Shown here piece after piece: positions 12,181-24,093 of a DNA stretch of 64,000 nt (positions within the stretch are counted from its first letter, which is position 1; each line of letters begins with the position of its first letter). Made by a program: the position numbers and the translations under genes. A model generated the notes under the pieces. It saw only the letters and a list, made by a program, of their open reading frames with translations. It did no database searches and had not been told where the DNA came from. Source of the stretch: Acridotheres tristis (taxonomy: Eukaryota; Chordata; Aves; Passeriformes; Sturnidae); contig CM072891.1 of NCBI GenBank assembly GCA_037013685.1, positions 20,622,501 through 20,686,500 of the forward strand, read 5' to 3'.

Positions 12181-15100
12181 CAAAGCAAAGGTACCCCAAT
12201 ATTTGTTTTGTCTTACACTGAACATTTGCTTAATGAATTAAATGTCCCTGCAAGTCACACCCTTTACAAATGATCTTAAAATAGTTGCAGTCTCAGTTAG
12301 AAGTCATTTGAAATGATGTGGTGGTGTTGCTGCATGTCCCACTGAGCATTACTTGCATTTGTGCAGGCACACTTCCAGCATTAACAGCACAAGAAAGAAG
12401 TAGGTGAGGGTAGTCTGGGGTAGCACGTTCCTTTGGGAGCAGAGGACCAGTGTGATGCAGGAGCAGTGCTGAATGAAGGATGAAGTACCATCGGTATTGT
12501 GCTGACCTGATGCAAAATCCTGTACTTAAAAGGTTGGGTGTTTTTTACTAAAAGGACAGAAAACTGGTAAATTGGTCTCAGAGATCTAATTTGTAACCTT
12601 TTGTCACAAGTTTGCTGGGAGGGTATAGAAGCTGGATAGTCAAGGAGTTTCACTCTGTCTTCTTACCTACTTTTCAAGAAGCACTTTTATTTCTCTGGTT
12701 TGGGTTTGATGTGTTGTGTGAACCTATAAGTACTCTATGGCTTTCTGTTTTGGTAAGATGGTATGTGATTGGACCTTGCCAAGTAAAAAAGTTGGGAGTC
12801 TGATGAATATCTGCTACTGTCTTCTCAAAAATTTTATATTATTATATTGTTGTTATGAGAAATCAAAACAGCACAAAAATAAAGCATACAGTTAGAAGTG
12901 TTTTTGTAAAAGTCTGAGAAACATTATTTCTTGCCATTAGTTTTAAGGCAAATAAATTAGTCTTATTCCAGGTGCTGGAGAACTCAGTCACACAAATTTC
13001 ATTTTGTTTCTGATCAAACACTGCATTTGAATCTATAGATACTCAGATGTGGAACTAGCACACACATTTAGCTTGAAGGATGGACTCTGCTGTGTCATAA
13101 ATATGTTAGGAATTCAGGATTTGTTCTTTCCAGAGCACTGTGTGTTCAGTTACCTGCAGAGTGGTTGGTGGTTTTCTTTTGAGGATTTTTTGGTTCCTGG
13201 TTTGTGGCTTAATTTTTATACAGGACATAGAAAATCAAAATATTAGGTTCCATTACAAGAAGTGAGATTCAGGTGAAATGTGTTGTGATGTTAATGAATG
13301 GAAAAAAGCTCAATACTCCAAATGGGAAAGGATAGTAGAGAATTCATGGATTGGGAAAGGCACGTAAGACAAAAAAGCAAGATCAAGGAAGGAGAAAAAT
13401 AGAATGGAAAACAGGGATAGAAAACATAACAGATGGAGATTATATTGAGAGGGGGTTTTTTATGCTTAGAGATGATTGAGATGTAGGAAGGGAAATAACA
13501 TCAAAAAAAAACAGAGGAAGAGTTGTTACAAGAAAGCATAACATAAGCCTGAAACTAAATTCTGATTTTTTATGTCAATATGTGAGATTTTTAAAATTAT
13601 TGTGTAAAAGAGTAATTTTGTGCAGTATCAGCTTTCTTTGGTTGCTGTTTTGGGGTGGTTTTTTCTGTGTTTTGAAAAACCGAGCCTGTTTATTACTGAG
13701 TGATACTTCTAATTTTTTCTCCCTGCAAATCCTGCAAACTGTAATTAATAAAACTCACATGTAACTGGAGGGAGAGAAAGTGCTTTATTTTAAAATTTTA
13801 CTATCTGCCATATTCCTACTGTCATTCTTTGCTTTTAGGACTGAAAATCAAACTGACCTTCTCCAGCTACTCAAATGCAGCTGAGAACACATGTTGAGAG
13901 GGCAAAGGCTTGCACACGTAAATGTGATTTTGTACCCTCAGTTCATGCCAAAAGAAAGTACAATTATTCTCTACTCAAAAGTCTCAGTGGGGACCCTGGC
14001 CATTGTCAGATGGGTGCTTTGTGCACATCTGCTGCATTGCCCAATGCTTGACTTGACTGCTCACCCTTTCATTGAGGATAAACAAGGAAATAGAAACTCC
14101 TGCTTGTGTAACTAAAAGGATCTGAAAGGGTATGTCCTCATTGGAGGCATTTGGAGCAAAGAGTGGCCTGGCTTGGGACAAGCGCAGAGGGACAAAATAT
14201 ATCCGCATTTTACCAGGTCACGCTGCCACATCCAGTGTTCCGTGGACAAATACTTATTCTTCAGACTTTTAAAAATATGCATAGCCAAGCTCTGGGGTAT
14301 ACAAGTAGGTTTCTAAACAGACATGTCAAGTGTGATTAGTGTTGTGTGCACATGGAATGGTGTACAGTCCTTTCTGCCCCTTACTGGCTCCTTTTTAAGT
14401 TGATGCTGTCAAATACCAGCAAAAGAGTTTTCCAAGTTTCAGTTTCTTCAGGCAAAATGGGGTATAGCCAACATCTGTAAAAGCACTTAGAATTTGTTGT
14501 TACTATGAGAACTTTTTCTTTCCTCCCAGAAAGTGGCATTCCAGTAGATGCAAGTGATGTCACTTAGATGTCTATCTTGTTGTGTGGCTCTATTCCTGGA
14601 GTAATATTTGCACTAAGAATTGTTAGCTATGAAATTGTTTTGACCCAAGAGCAGCTGTAAGCATGAAATTGGTGTAATTGTTTTTGCCTTCAGGAGTGCT
14701 CACAGAAAAAGGACAAAACCAAAACTAGCAAGTGAAAAAAATCCGTGACTGGGTACAGTAGCAGGAAGTTCAGGTAAGGTTGACAGCTGTTGTTTTGACA
14801 GGCTTGTGCAATCATTCCAAAGTGGTTCAAAGCTGTAGGAGCCTGCAGCAGGCTTGCAAGCTGAAACAGCCTATTAACCTTCAAACTTAGGCGGAAACTT
14901 TCTCTTCTGATGGAAGATCTTGGATAGGCTTGTCACACCTCCAAAAAAGCTCCTGTAACAGAGGGAATTTTATATGCTGCGTGAAATGAACCATCATCTT
15001 CAGAAAAACTCAGTTTCTTAAGTAGACCAAAGGGAGGGCAGTGCCCAGGCAGGAAGCCAGGGCACCTCAAACAAAGCTCAGCACGGATTTTGCAAGATGA

Positions 15101-18100
15101 AAGGTAAGCAGATACCCTGCCAAGTACTTGTGTCAGGGTAGAGCTGGCCTGTATACACACACACTGTCAGCAGGCTCCCTTCGTGTTGCACAGTGCTGCT
15201 ACACCTTTGCACTTACACCTCCCTACTTTCCCTCTGGATAGCTCCCACCACTCTCTGATATGGTCATTCCTTACCTGGACTGTCCATTTTCCCATTGTTT
15301 CAAGAGACCCTCCCTCTTTCTCAGCAGCCAGTGTCCTGCAATCTCCTCCCAAAGACGAGAAACTGAAAAGCATTTGTTTGGTCACACTAAAATGCGTAGG
15401 CTTTGACCCTTCCATGTGGGTGTACTGATGTGGGACTTGGCATCATGCAGAAAGCATGGATGCTTTGTGAATAAAGCATGTGTGCTGTTTGCCCTTAAGA
15501 ATAAACTTTGCTCCATATTTTTCATACACTGCTACTTTAATTTCTTCAAAATGAAGGAAGCCACCTTACTCCCACTGCTGCCAGCATCTTTCAGCTTCCC
15601 TCTGGGGTCAGACTCATTTCAATGTACTCTCTGCTTCAGGCCCTGTTCCCCCTTTCCCCTGCTGCTACTGAAGGAGTGTGTGATTGTCCAGTGTCACACT
15701 AATACCTTCCAATTTAGGCCAGCAGCAAGCCCAAGTACTTTTATAAATTCAGCCCTTTAAAATCTATATTAAACAATATTCCTGCAGAAAATAGCAAGGC
15801 ATATAAAGCAATCCGTCCTTCAGCTTTCCAGGCACTGGCAAAATACTTTCAAAACTGATGTCTCATTTTAGCCCATAAATAAGTTCAGCAAGCTTCCTCT
15901 GAGCAGCAGCCAATGATCCTCATGGAAATCTCTTCACATTTAAAGGCAAAACTCAAACCGGGATTTACACTTCAGAGAATTCAATAGTTGTCTCAGTGGG
16001 TTTGTAGAAGCAGACTCTACTGGAACAGATTCAATTGTCAACACCTAGTGCCATTTTTGGTGACTTAACTTTTCGTGTTTGGTCTCCAAATGCCTCTACA
16101 GAAGGGCATGGGTCTGATGTTATATCTGCATAACCCCATGCAGGTGTCTTGGATATTACAGAAGTGCCTAAAATAGCACTGCATGCCTCTGTGCTTGCCC
16201 CTAAACCCCATGCTGCTTAAGCCTTGGCTCTGAGACATATGAAAAGGCACTATGTTACTTCAGGTCTCATTATTGGGTGAAGCATTAAGTGAAATTTTGA
16301 CAGTTTGCAAGCTTTATAAATGTCAGAGGCAGAGCTAAATGCTGTGTCTGGTATTTCAACATAAAAGTATCACCTTAAGTCATCCCTTTGGTCAGAATGT
16401 TCCTTCTGTAAGGTTTTAATCCTGTTACCCTCTTTGCTTCAGTAACAGGTGCTATGTGAATCATGAGGTGTTCTCAAATGTTTGGACTACCTTCACATGC
16501 ATGTATAAATGCACTTAAGGTTTATAAAATACCTGTAATGATGATTTGGTAGTATAAAAAATGGTCCTTCTTGTGAAAGGTTGAAGTCTGTACTTCTTAG
16601 TGCATCACTCCAAACCTTTAGGTTCTGTTTCATGGCTGAAACTTGGAAACCACCTTCTGCTGTAAGTTTAGACAATGAGACAACAGTAAATAATTGCCAT
16701 TTGACGTGACTGTGGACAACTTGATCCATCTTAAACTATCTATCTGAAACTATTGGCCTTCCTTCTTTCAAGTTTCTTCTGTGATAAATGAGCTTGCTTG
16801 GCAATTCCAGAACTGGAAACTCATTCTGTGATCTTAGAGACATGTGTCCCTAATAGTCAGTTTCTCACAGTTCAGAGGAGGCTGAGGAGAATGAGAGAAA
16901 AGTAGTTGATTACTTCAAATCATATTCAAGCATGTTTGGGTGCAAGGTGCATCTTGGTGGATTTGCTGCTCCAAGCTTCTCCAGCAGGAATGTGTGTTTC
17001 TGTCAACTTTCAGAGCAAAATGCTTCTTCTCGGCTGCTGAGGAGGAATGAAAACAAGCATAAAGAGCTCATTGCCATCATGGGAGCTGGGTGATATGATG
17101 TCTTTTGAATGAGGTTTTTGCTTAAAATCTTGCTGGATTTAGTGACTGGCTGAGACAAGTATTTCCATGCAAACAAACTTTGGACTCTGAGGGAGCAGGA
17201 CTGCTGATTTTTAATACTCATTTTTACGTGGATAACAGGTAGCAGTTAGCAAAAAAGATGTTTCTGAGGATTGAGAATGACATCACAAAAAAGAAAAAAA
17301 CACTTTACTAAGTCCTTGGCACAGCAATGTCGTGTATGCATAACGATATGAAGGAGCCAGTGAGAAATTTCAGAGCTTCAAGTGCCCTTATTTAATGTCT
17401 TAATTACACGAGGCATATGGTGGGTTTGTTTTGTTATAAACATTGGTCTAACTTAGCTACAGGAGGCAACTGACACTTCTTTCTGGAGACTGGATTAATT
17501 TTCAGTTTTGTTTGACACCTTTGGACTAATCAACCCAAATGACATCATGGACATCAAATTGTCCTGGCATGCATCCTAAAAATGATCCTGTTGGAAAGTT
17601 CCAGCTAAATTTTCGTCAGTGGAAAATGTACTTTCAGCAAAAGCAAAACTTCAGGTGACATCATGATAAGATTAAGAGCTTTTCTTAAGAAAACTTTAAA
17701 AGTTCTGTATGGTCCCCTATCCTACCTGAGAGCTTTTTAGATTGGATAGTTTGTTACTTGTTTTGTCTGGTGTCTTGCTGACCCACAGCACTTCCCTACT
17801 CATCCTTTTGAAGAAGGAGAAAGCCAAGACTTGTAGAATGATAGGAGACTCTTGAATCATTATATCAGTATTATAGCCCACCCTGTGAAGGATAAAATTC
17901 ACCTCAGTTTGTTTGGTGGGTTCTCTAAAGGATCCTGGCCAACTTCCAGCTGGACAGCTGCTATGACCTCACACAGTTTTCTGAGGCACAAATGAAATAT
18001 TAGCAAGAAACTGATAGACCTGGCGCTGGAGGCTCTCATGTGAATGTGGGACGGAGAAGAATTTCTCTTCAAATTTAGAGAGGTTTGAAAGTTTAAGGCA

Positions 18101-18970
18101 AATAAATAAGTATTGGTGTCCTGTTGAGCCGTTCCTTCTGTTAGCCAAAACAAAATGCAGAATCTGCCTAAACTTGAAATGTGATGGTTTGTTCATAAGG
18201 GTTCTTTCTTTTATTTACAGAATATTGCATTTCCAGACCTTAGTTTTTCCTTACCGTAGCATCAAGCAGTCTCTTAAGATTTGACTATCAAAGTTTATCC
18301 TATTTTTTTATAGGCCATTTCTTTGTATAGTTTTCATCAGTGTTGTTTCCCTGCCCTATTTGATGCTCATTTAGGTAATTTTTTTCTAAGCAACTCAATC
18401 TCATTTTCAGTTTGCAATTGATCCTCTCTTTTATTCTTTGCTTTACATTTTAAGCAGTATACCATGTGTAGCAGATCTGAAAATGCTGCTCATTTTTCAT
18501 ATGCACAGTATATTTGGTCAGGGTGATAAAATTGAAATAAAGGTGAGTCTCATAAGTAACCATTGGAAAGAAAACTCAGAGGGAGGATTACAGTCCTAGT
18601 CAGCCCACCTCTCTGTGACCACTGCAAAATAAGGAATTGTGGCTAATCTGAGTAGGCATAAGCCCCTTAAATAAGTTTGTCTTTCAGGTGCACAAAAGTG
18701 TTCATTTCTAAGCATATATTACATATTGCAGAAATTAAGTACTGTATGAACTGTTTTCTCCTAGAAAATTTGTTCTTCTCTGGCTTAAACACCATTATAC
18801 TTGTAGTTTCAAGAGTTTTTCAAAATACTTCATTTCCATGGGAAAGTGTGGGGGACTACAATTATTTTGCATTCTGTTGCTACAGGCAGAGTGACTGAAT
18901 ATTTGTTGAAGGGATTTTACTACTGTTACCTCAGGAAAAGATATTTCTGAAAGAAGGCTGAGTGGTTTTT
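12181..18970. other. Unique noncoding DNA, no gene seen
   Basis: No gene, RNA or mobile element is recognisable over this 6.8 kb. Between about 13290 and 13560 the plus strand is markedly purine-rich. The ORFs at 15183-15428 (plus) and 15167-15415 (minus) overlap each other almost completely, which points to chance openness of a GC-richer patch, not to coding. Candidate splice acceptors such as the pyrimidine tract ending in AG at about 18222 open into no coherent exon. Confidence 0.55.
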
Positions 18971-19027
18971 TTTTTAGTTGGCATCCAGGTATCCTCAGAC
19001 ACAAAAAAAAACCCCGGACATAAGAAA

Positions 19028-19032
19028 AGAGG
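19028..19032. repeat. Left target-site duplication of the solo LTR
   Basis: The five bases AGAGG immediately precede the LTR and are repeated exactly after its other end. A 5-bp duplication is what ERVL-type integrases commonly leave in birds. Confidence 0.85.
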
Positions 19033-19717
19033 TGTCCTGGTTTAGGGCAAATTTTGGGGGAAAACCTCCCGAAGGAGCCCCCGGAAAGCAAACCCCCATG
19101 ACTCCTCCCCCCACCACCGGGATCGGGAAGAATTTCCTCAGAGAGGAGTGGAAAAACACCTGTTTATTTCACAAGCGAAACACTCCCCAGCACAAAAAAA
19201 AAAAACAAAAACAAAAAAAAAAACAAAAAAAAAACCAACACAAGATGACAAAAACTCTTTCACTGCTCTGAAAGGATGACAAACTCAGAAAGTCTCTCCT
19301 GTGAGTGGTCACCCAGTTATTGGCTGGGGATGACTGCTGCAGGTCACAAAATGCAGACTCCTGGTGTTTCTTGGCGTTTCCCAGGTCCCCGCCCGGAACA
19401 GTTCAGATGGTATTCAGGAAAGGGAGGGGGGGAAAAAAAACAGTCCAGGGAAGAATATTGGAGTGCCTAGCTGAACTAACTAATAAGCAAAAGCAAAGGA
19501 AAGAAAAATGAAGCAGCAGCGAGCGAGCAAAGCTAAGCTAGCAGCAAGCAGAGCTAAACCTCTCCTAAACACAGACCATGGGGGAGGTGAGCCGGCTGAT
19601 AACGAGACAAAACAAAGCTTCACTTTCAGAGTCAGTCCTGAAAGCACAGGACATAATACCAAACACAAACAGAACACACGATTGGAGATACAAACACCAT
19701 AACATCACCCTAGGACA
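19033..19717 (-). mobile_element. Solo LTR of an endogenous retrovirus, ERVL-like
   Basis: A 685-bp element begins TGTCCT and ends AGGACA, a perfect 6-bp inverted terminal repeat of the TG...CA type, and is bracketed by exact AGAGG duplications. Minus-strand orientation is chosen because that strand carries an AATAAA polyadenylation signal (plus-strand positions 19163-19168), leaving about 130 bp of R-U5-like sequence before the AGGACA end; no such arrangement is seen on the other strand. The U5 side holds G-rich and C-rich blocks resembling ERVL-type LTRs known from songbirds (recollection, not a search). Short ORFs inside are shadows. There is no gag, pol or env, no primer binding site and no second LTR, so this is the recombination remnant of a provirus. 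It is more CpG-rich than its surroundings and could carry promoter motifs. Confidence 0.88.
19191..19242. repeat. A-rich/AC tract inside the LTR
   Basis: An expansion of A runs broken by single C bases lies just upstream, in LTR orientation, of the AATAAA signal. On the LTR sense strand it reads as T runs with G. It is probably a polymorphic low-complexity insert within the LTR. Confidence 0.85.
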
Positions 19718-19722
19718 AGAGG
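19718..19722. repeat. Right target-site duplication of the solo LTR
   Basis: AGAGG directly follows the terminal AGGACA and matches the five bases in front of the element exactly. This fixes both ends of the insertion. Confidence 0.85.
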
Positions 19723-20363
19723 GGAGTCACCTGAGGATTACTGATGTAGAGAAACTGTTCAAGAAGAAAACTCAGCAAAATCAAGATATCTGGATTTTAC
19801 TGTGCTGGAATGGAACTTGTAATGATCCTAAATGCCTTGGATCAGTTCAAAGTATGTCCTTGGGATGATGTTATGATGCTAACGTAATATTTGATTATAT
19901 TGTCCCCTCTACCTGCAGTATTGGAGTGCTAAAGTCTGCAGTGTTCCTTGTGTGAAAGGCAGCTGACAGGAGGAGTGTGTCCTGGTGCTGGCTTTGGGTG
20001 AGCCCTGGTTATGCCAGGAGCTGAGCAGGGCTGTTTGGAAGGCAGTGTGCTGTGCCCTGGGTGCTCCAGCCAGGGCAGCTGCTGTCTTTAGATGAGGTGA
20101 GAGGCTTTGAACGCCATGGGGGGCAGAGCTGGGCTCTCTCTAATACATGGCAGCTGCCCATTGCCTCAAGGACACTACTGAAGCCCGTATTAATGGGAAG
20201 TGCCCCTTTACCTTAGCAAAACACAACATTTTGTTTGGCTGAGATGGTTAAAAGTAACAGGATTGGATTAGATTTGGAGTAGGTATTCTACCTCTGCAAG
20301 ATGATGTAGCTGTTATAAATACAGACTTATTCTTTCTTACTAAGTTTGTATTGCATCAAATGT
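19723..20363. other. Noncoding segment with a GC-raised part
   Basis: Positions of about 19960-20220 are GC-richer than the flanks and include several CAGCTG E-box-like words. No open frame, splice structure or known repeat was recognised. Confidence 0.4.
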
Positions 20364-20401
20364 AAAAAAAAAAAAAAAAAAAAAACCAAAAAAAACCCAC
20401 C
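20364..20401. repeat. Poly(A) run followed by A/C sequence
   Basis: Twenty-two consecutive A (20364-20385) are followed by an A/C-only stretch. I looked for a retroposed gene body upstream and for flanking duplications and recognised neither, so it is listed as simple sequence. Confidence 0.85.
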
Positions 20402-23400
20402 CAACAACTTAGTGCAGAATAATGAAAGACAGAGGAACAAAATTATTACTTCTAAAAAATAACTGTTTGGAAGTACTTGTCACTAACCTTCATGTGATCC
20501 CAATCAGGCCTACAGGAAAAAATTAAAAAGTAGATGAAAGCAGTATTACATCAACGATTACTTAAAAGAGAGTAAAGCAACTTGCTTAAATCCAAGTACC
20601 ACAACCTGTGCAATAGAAATTTTTGTGTAGAAATTACCAAAAGTGTAAATTATATGCAACATGATCAAATTACTATCAAGCTTTGCATTGCATACAAGAG
20701 AGTAACTTGTACTTTTAGAAGAAGAGAGCACTGTACCATCTGAGAGGTGTATTGAGCTGATTTGGAAATGTGTAGTAATAAAAAGGGCTTGGAATTACAG
20801 AGCCAGTATTTTAAAATCCCAAGACTCTAAACACTCGTGCTTTAGGGAATACAGGTTTGCAGACAACTGTTTATTCTTGGAGTATTTGAGCTCTTGGGAA
20901 TTGTTTTGTCAAAACTGCCTGAAAATCAGATTTCTTCCATTGGAGTATCTGGTTTTGGCTCCCCTGCAGGCCAAGTTGTTCTGTAATCCCATTCCTCTTT
21001 CTGAATGTAAAACAGAATTCAAACGTTTTTACAAATATAGTAAAATTAAATCTCTTGGTATATGTATAAAATAATAGTGTTAATAATAGTTGCTGATATT
21101 GTTAATCAAAGCAATTCTAAAAATCTAACCATCTAGAAGTGGGATTATAGTTCCATATGCTGAGCTTTTTTTTTTGTTTTTGGTACATTTAGTCACAATC
21201 TTCCTAAACCTTTTCAGGTAGCCCTATGTAATATTTAATCACTAAATTAAGATTCGTTGAATAAGGATGTAGTTGCTGATATTTAAATCTCATCTGTTAT
21301 TACACAGAAAGTTTTCTGAAGTCAAAGTTTGAGTTCTCAAGAAGTGCTTGTTTGATCTTGGAGAATATATCCCAGTGATTAATGTTAACGATAAGGTGTT
21401 GATTGGTGCTCGGGAGAACCTATTCATAGAAACAATAGGCCATTATATTCTACTTTAACTACCATATAACAATATTGAAGTTTTACTCCTTAGAAACAAT
21501 AGTCTTATTTATACATCCCTGTCTGCCTCTAAACCAGCATTGCTGTTTCTGGCTTCCTATGAGGTCCAGAGTGCTCATTGACAATTTCAGGGCTTGAAGA
21601 GTTCAGTGCTACTAAGGTGCAGCAAAAAGTGAGTGGAATTGTTCAGTCTGATTGTCTCCTGAAGCTTCCAGAAAAGAAGCTGAATGCTAGAGCTGCTAGC
21701 TGGGTTTTGTAGTTCATCTGAGAGGTGCACTAAGATTGGAGACAGCCGTGCTAAACTCTCTTTTTCTTTGAGTAGGGTTAAACAAGCCCTCTCAAAGTGT
21801 TTCATGCTGTTGCCGAGGGTAAGGAGCACCAGGTGCCCCAGATTTCTTACCAATACCAAAATCATCCAAGACCATCCAATATAACAGGAAAGTAACTACG
21901 GCATCTGCTCTTCTCAAAGGTGGATATTTGGTCCCACAGTCGTGACAGAATTTTTGGTGTAGTAACTTTGTCGTTGTTAGGCTATTTTGAGTTGTTTCAG
22001 GGCACTGAAGCACTTGCAGATCATGGAATACTCAGGCACTGAATGTATGAACTGAACAGAGCAAGGATTTATCTTATTCATGCTTCTTCCTTTTGCTTCT
22101 AGTGTGTCAGTGGTTACAGTTTAGCATAACAGATTTTCAAGAAGTGGAAGAAGTGGAATCGATGCAAAAAGTTGGGGGGAAAGACAAAATTACCACAGAA
22201 CCTACGTCAGAAACTCTGCTACCTTAGATGTTGGTATTTAGTTATGGAAATAGAGAGCTTTTCTAAGTGAACTGATGTTGTGGTTATTTTCTTATGCATA
22301 ATAAATTACTATTAAAAATATTTTAAGTCAAATACAGAGCTACATTACGCTGCGTTAGCAAATTTAAGTTGATACAGAAACACATGAAAAATGATTGATG
22401 ACAGTGTCATTTCATTAGTAATGCATTTTTGCTCATTCAGACTGCTTAGCATGATATTAAAATTAAACATGAGTAGGGAAGAATGGCTTTAAATGGCCCA
22501 TGCACTTACTCCTCTCTTGATCTTGTCTTTGCATTGGAAGGGGGAAAGAGGATTCTTTATGCTGTGTAAAAAATGCAGATACAAATTAAATGGTCTGAGT
22601 GATTTAGACTAGAGTAATAACTTGCATTATGTAACCATAATGTTTTTCATCTGTTATTAGTCATCTTAAAATGACAATAATGTGGTGCAGCAACCGTAAC
22701 AGCTATTTAGCTTTTATTTCCTTACAATACACATGCCAGGCTATAGAGGGTTTATCCGGGGTCACTTTCTGTACTTTGGAGGTTGAGCTGCATCCTGATC
22801 ATTTTTACTTAAAACCTTGCTTCTCTCTGTTTAATAGTACAGCTCATCTTTTAAAAGAGACCCTGCAGAGAGAAGGAAGGAAATGATCCCTCTGGACTGG
22901 AAGAACCCTTCAGTTTGAAGCATAGGCACAGGAGATTCTGAGACCTACCAAGACCTTTGATTTTGGATCTTACCAAGGCTTGTCAAAGAGTGAGCCCAAG
23001 GAACTTGAAAATGAGGGCCCAGCATAAATACTAACCTGTTTGAAGAATGAAGGAGGACTTTAGTTCTCATGCAAGACTGAAACTCAGATCAGGGTCAGAA
23101 TGACAGGCTGTAGCCAATTGCAGGTGCTGTAGAAGTAGGGACCATATAACCACAGACCTACTGAAGGTGGATGGGGGAGCAGGGGATAGGAATTGTCATG
23201 ACAATGGGAATAGGGAAAGGAAGTCCAGGTAAATTGCGTGTATTTTCTTCTTTGAAGCAATTGATTGGGGTTTTGAGGGAAAAAAATAGTATGAATACAA
23301 AACAAGACTGAAAAAGCAGACAACAAGCCTGTGTTAGCTCAAGTGCAGATTGATTTTTGAGCAGCTTTGTATCATGATTTGTGGGTGGAGGGTGAGAGGG

Positions 23401-23825
23401 AGGACTACCAATAAAGAGCATTGTTACAGTGGAATCCAATTTGAACAAAGAGGATTGTTTTCTATAGGCCAAAAAATGGCAGCTGAACAAAAAAGAAAGG
23501 AAAATATAAATAAGGGCAGACCTTTATATATGTATATATTTGAATTTATTAGCTGCCAACGTTCTCAAACAGAAATGGAATTTGATACATTATATTCTTA
23601 GTTTTATGCATTTCACTCCTACTAGAATTCCTCTCAAAGATGGTTTGTTTGAACATTAGTGTGGTTTAATGTTTGCTTGATTTCAAAATGCAGAGCATAG
23701 AGTAAAAGAGAAGACAAGATATTTCTTCAGGCTGAGAGAGCAAGCATCCTGAGAGTATCCCTAACCAAAATTCCATTAACCCATGCTGGAGCCTCAGGAG
23801 GGCACCAGCCAGTACCTGTACAAAC
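20402..23825. other. Unique noncoding DNA, no gene seen
   Basis: A+T-rich sequence without recognised exons or mobile elements. The overlapping frames at 21587-21865 (minus) and 21684-21884 (plus) lie on opposite strands and match no family I know. Overlapping frames at 23.1-23.5 kb are also antisense to each other. Confidence 0.55.
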
Positions 23826-24093
23826 TTCCTGAAGGAATGGCTTGAAGCCGTGGCAGGGGAGGTTCAGGTTGGATATTAGGAAAAGGTTTTTCACCCAGAG
23901 GGGTGGCTGGGCACTGGAGGAGGCTCCCAGGGGATGTGGTCACAGCACCAAGCCTGACAGAGTTCCAGAAGTGTTTGGACAGTGCTCTCAGGCACAGGGT
24001 GTGACTCTTGGGATGTCCTGTGCAGGAATGGGAGTTGGGCTTTGATGATCCTAGTGGATTCCTTCCAACACAAAAAATTCTGTGATTCTGTGA
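23826..24093 (+). mobile_element. CR1 LINE, 5'-truncated 3' end
   Basis: The sequence follows the avian CR1 3' region closely: the GAATGGCTTGAAGC-like block, then GGTTGGATATTAGGAAAAGG, the CACCCAGAGG block, the GGGCACTGGA block, GTGGTCACAGCACCAAGCCT, and finally CCTTCCAACA just before two tail octamers ATTCTGTG ATTCTGTG at 24077-24092. Only the last 270 bp or so of the element is present, which is the usual fate of target-primed insertions. It carries no intact ORF2; open frames inside are shadows. The left boundary is approximate. Confidence 0.9.

Noticed and set aside
19276..19868. Several overlapping frames of 64-96 codons
   Set aside because: They fall inside the solo LTR or run out of it; LTRs of this kind do not encode proteins there.
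20364..20401. Processed pseudogene tail (A22)
   Set aside because: No recognisable gene body upstream, no AATAAA near the run and no flanking duplication found.
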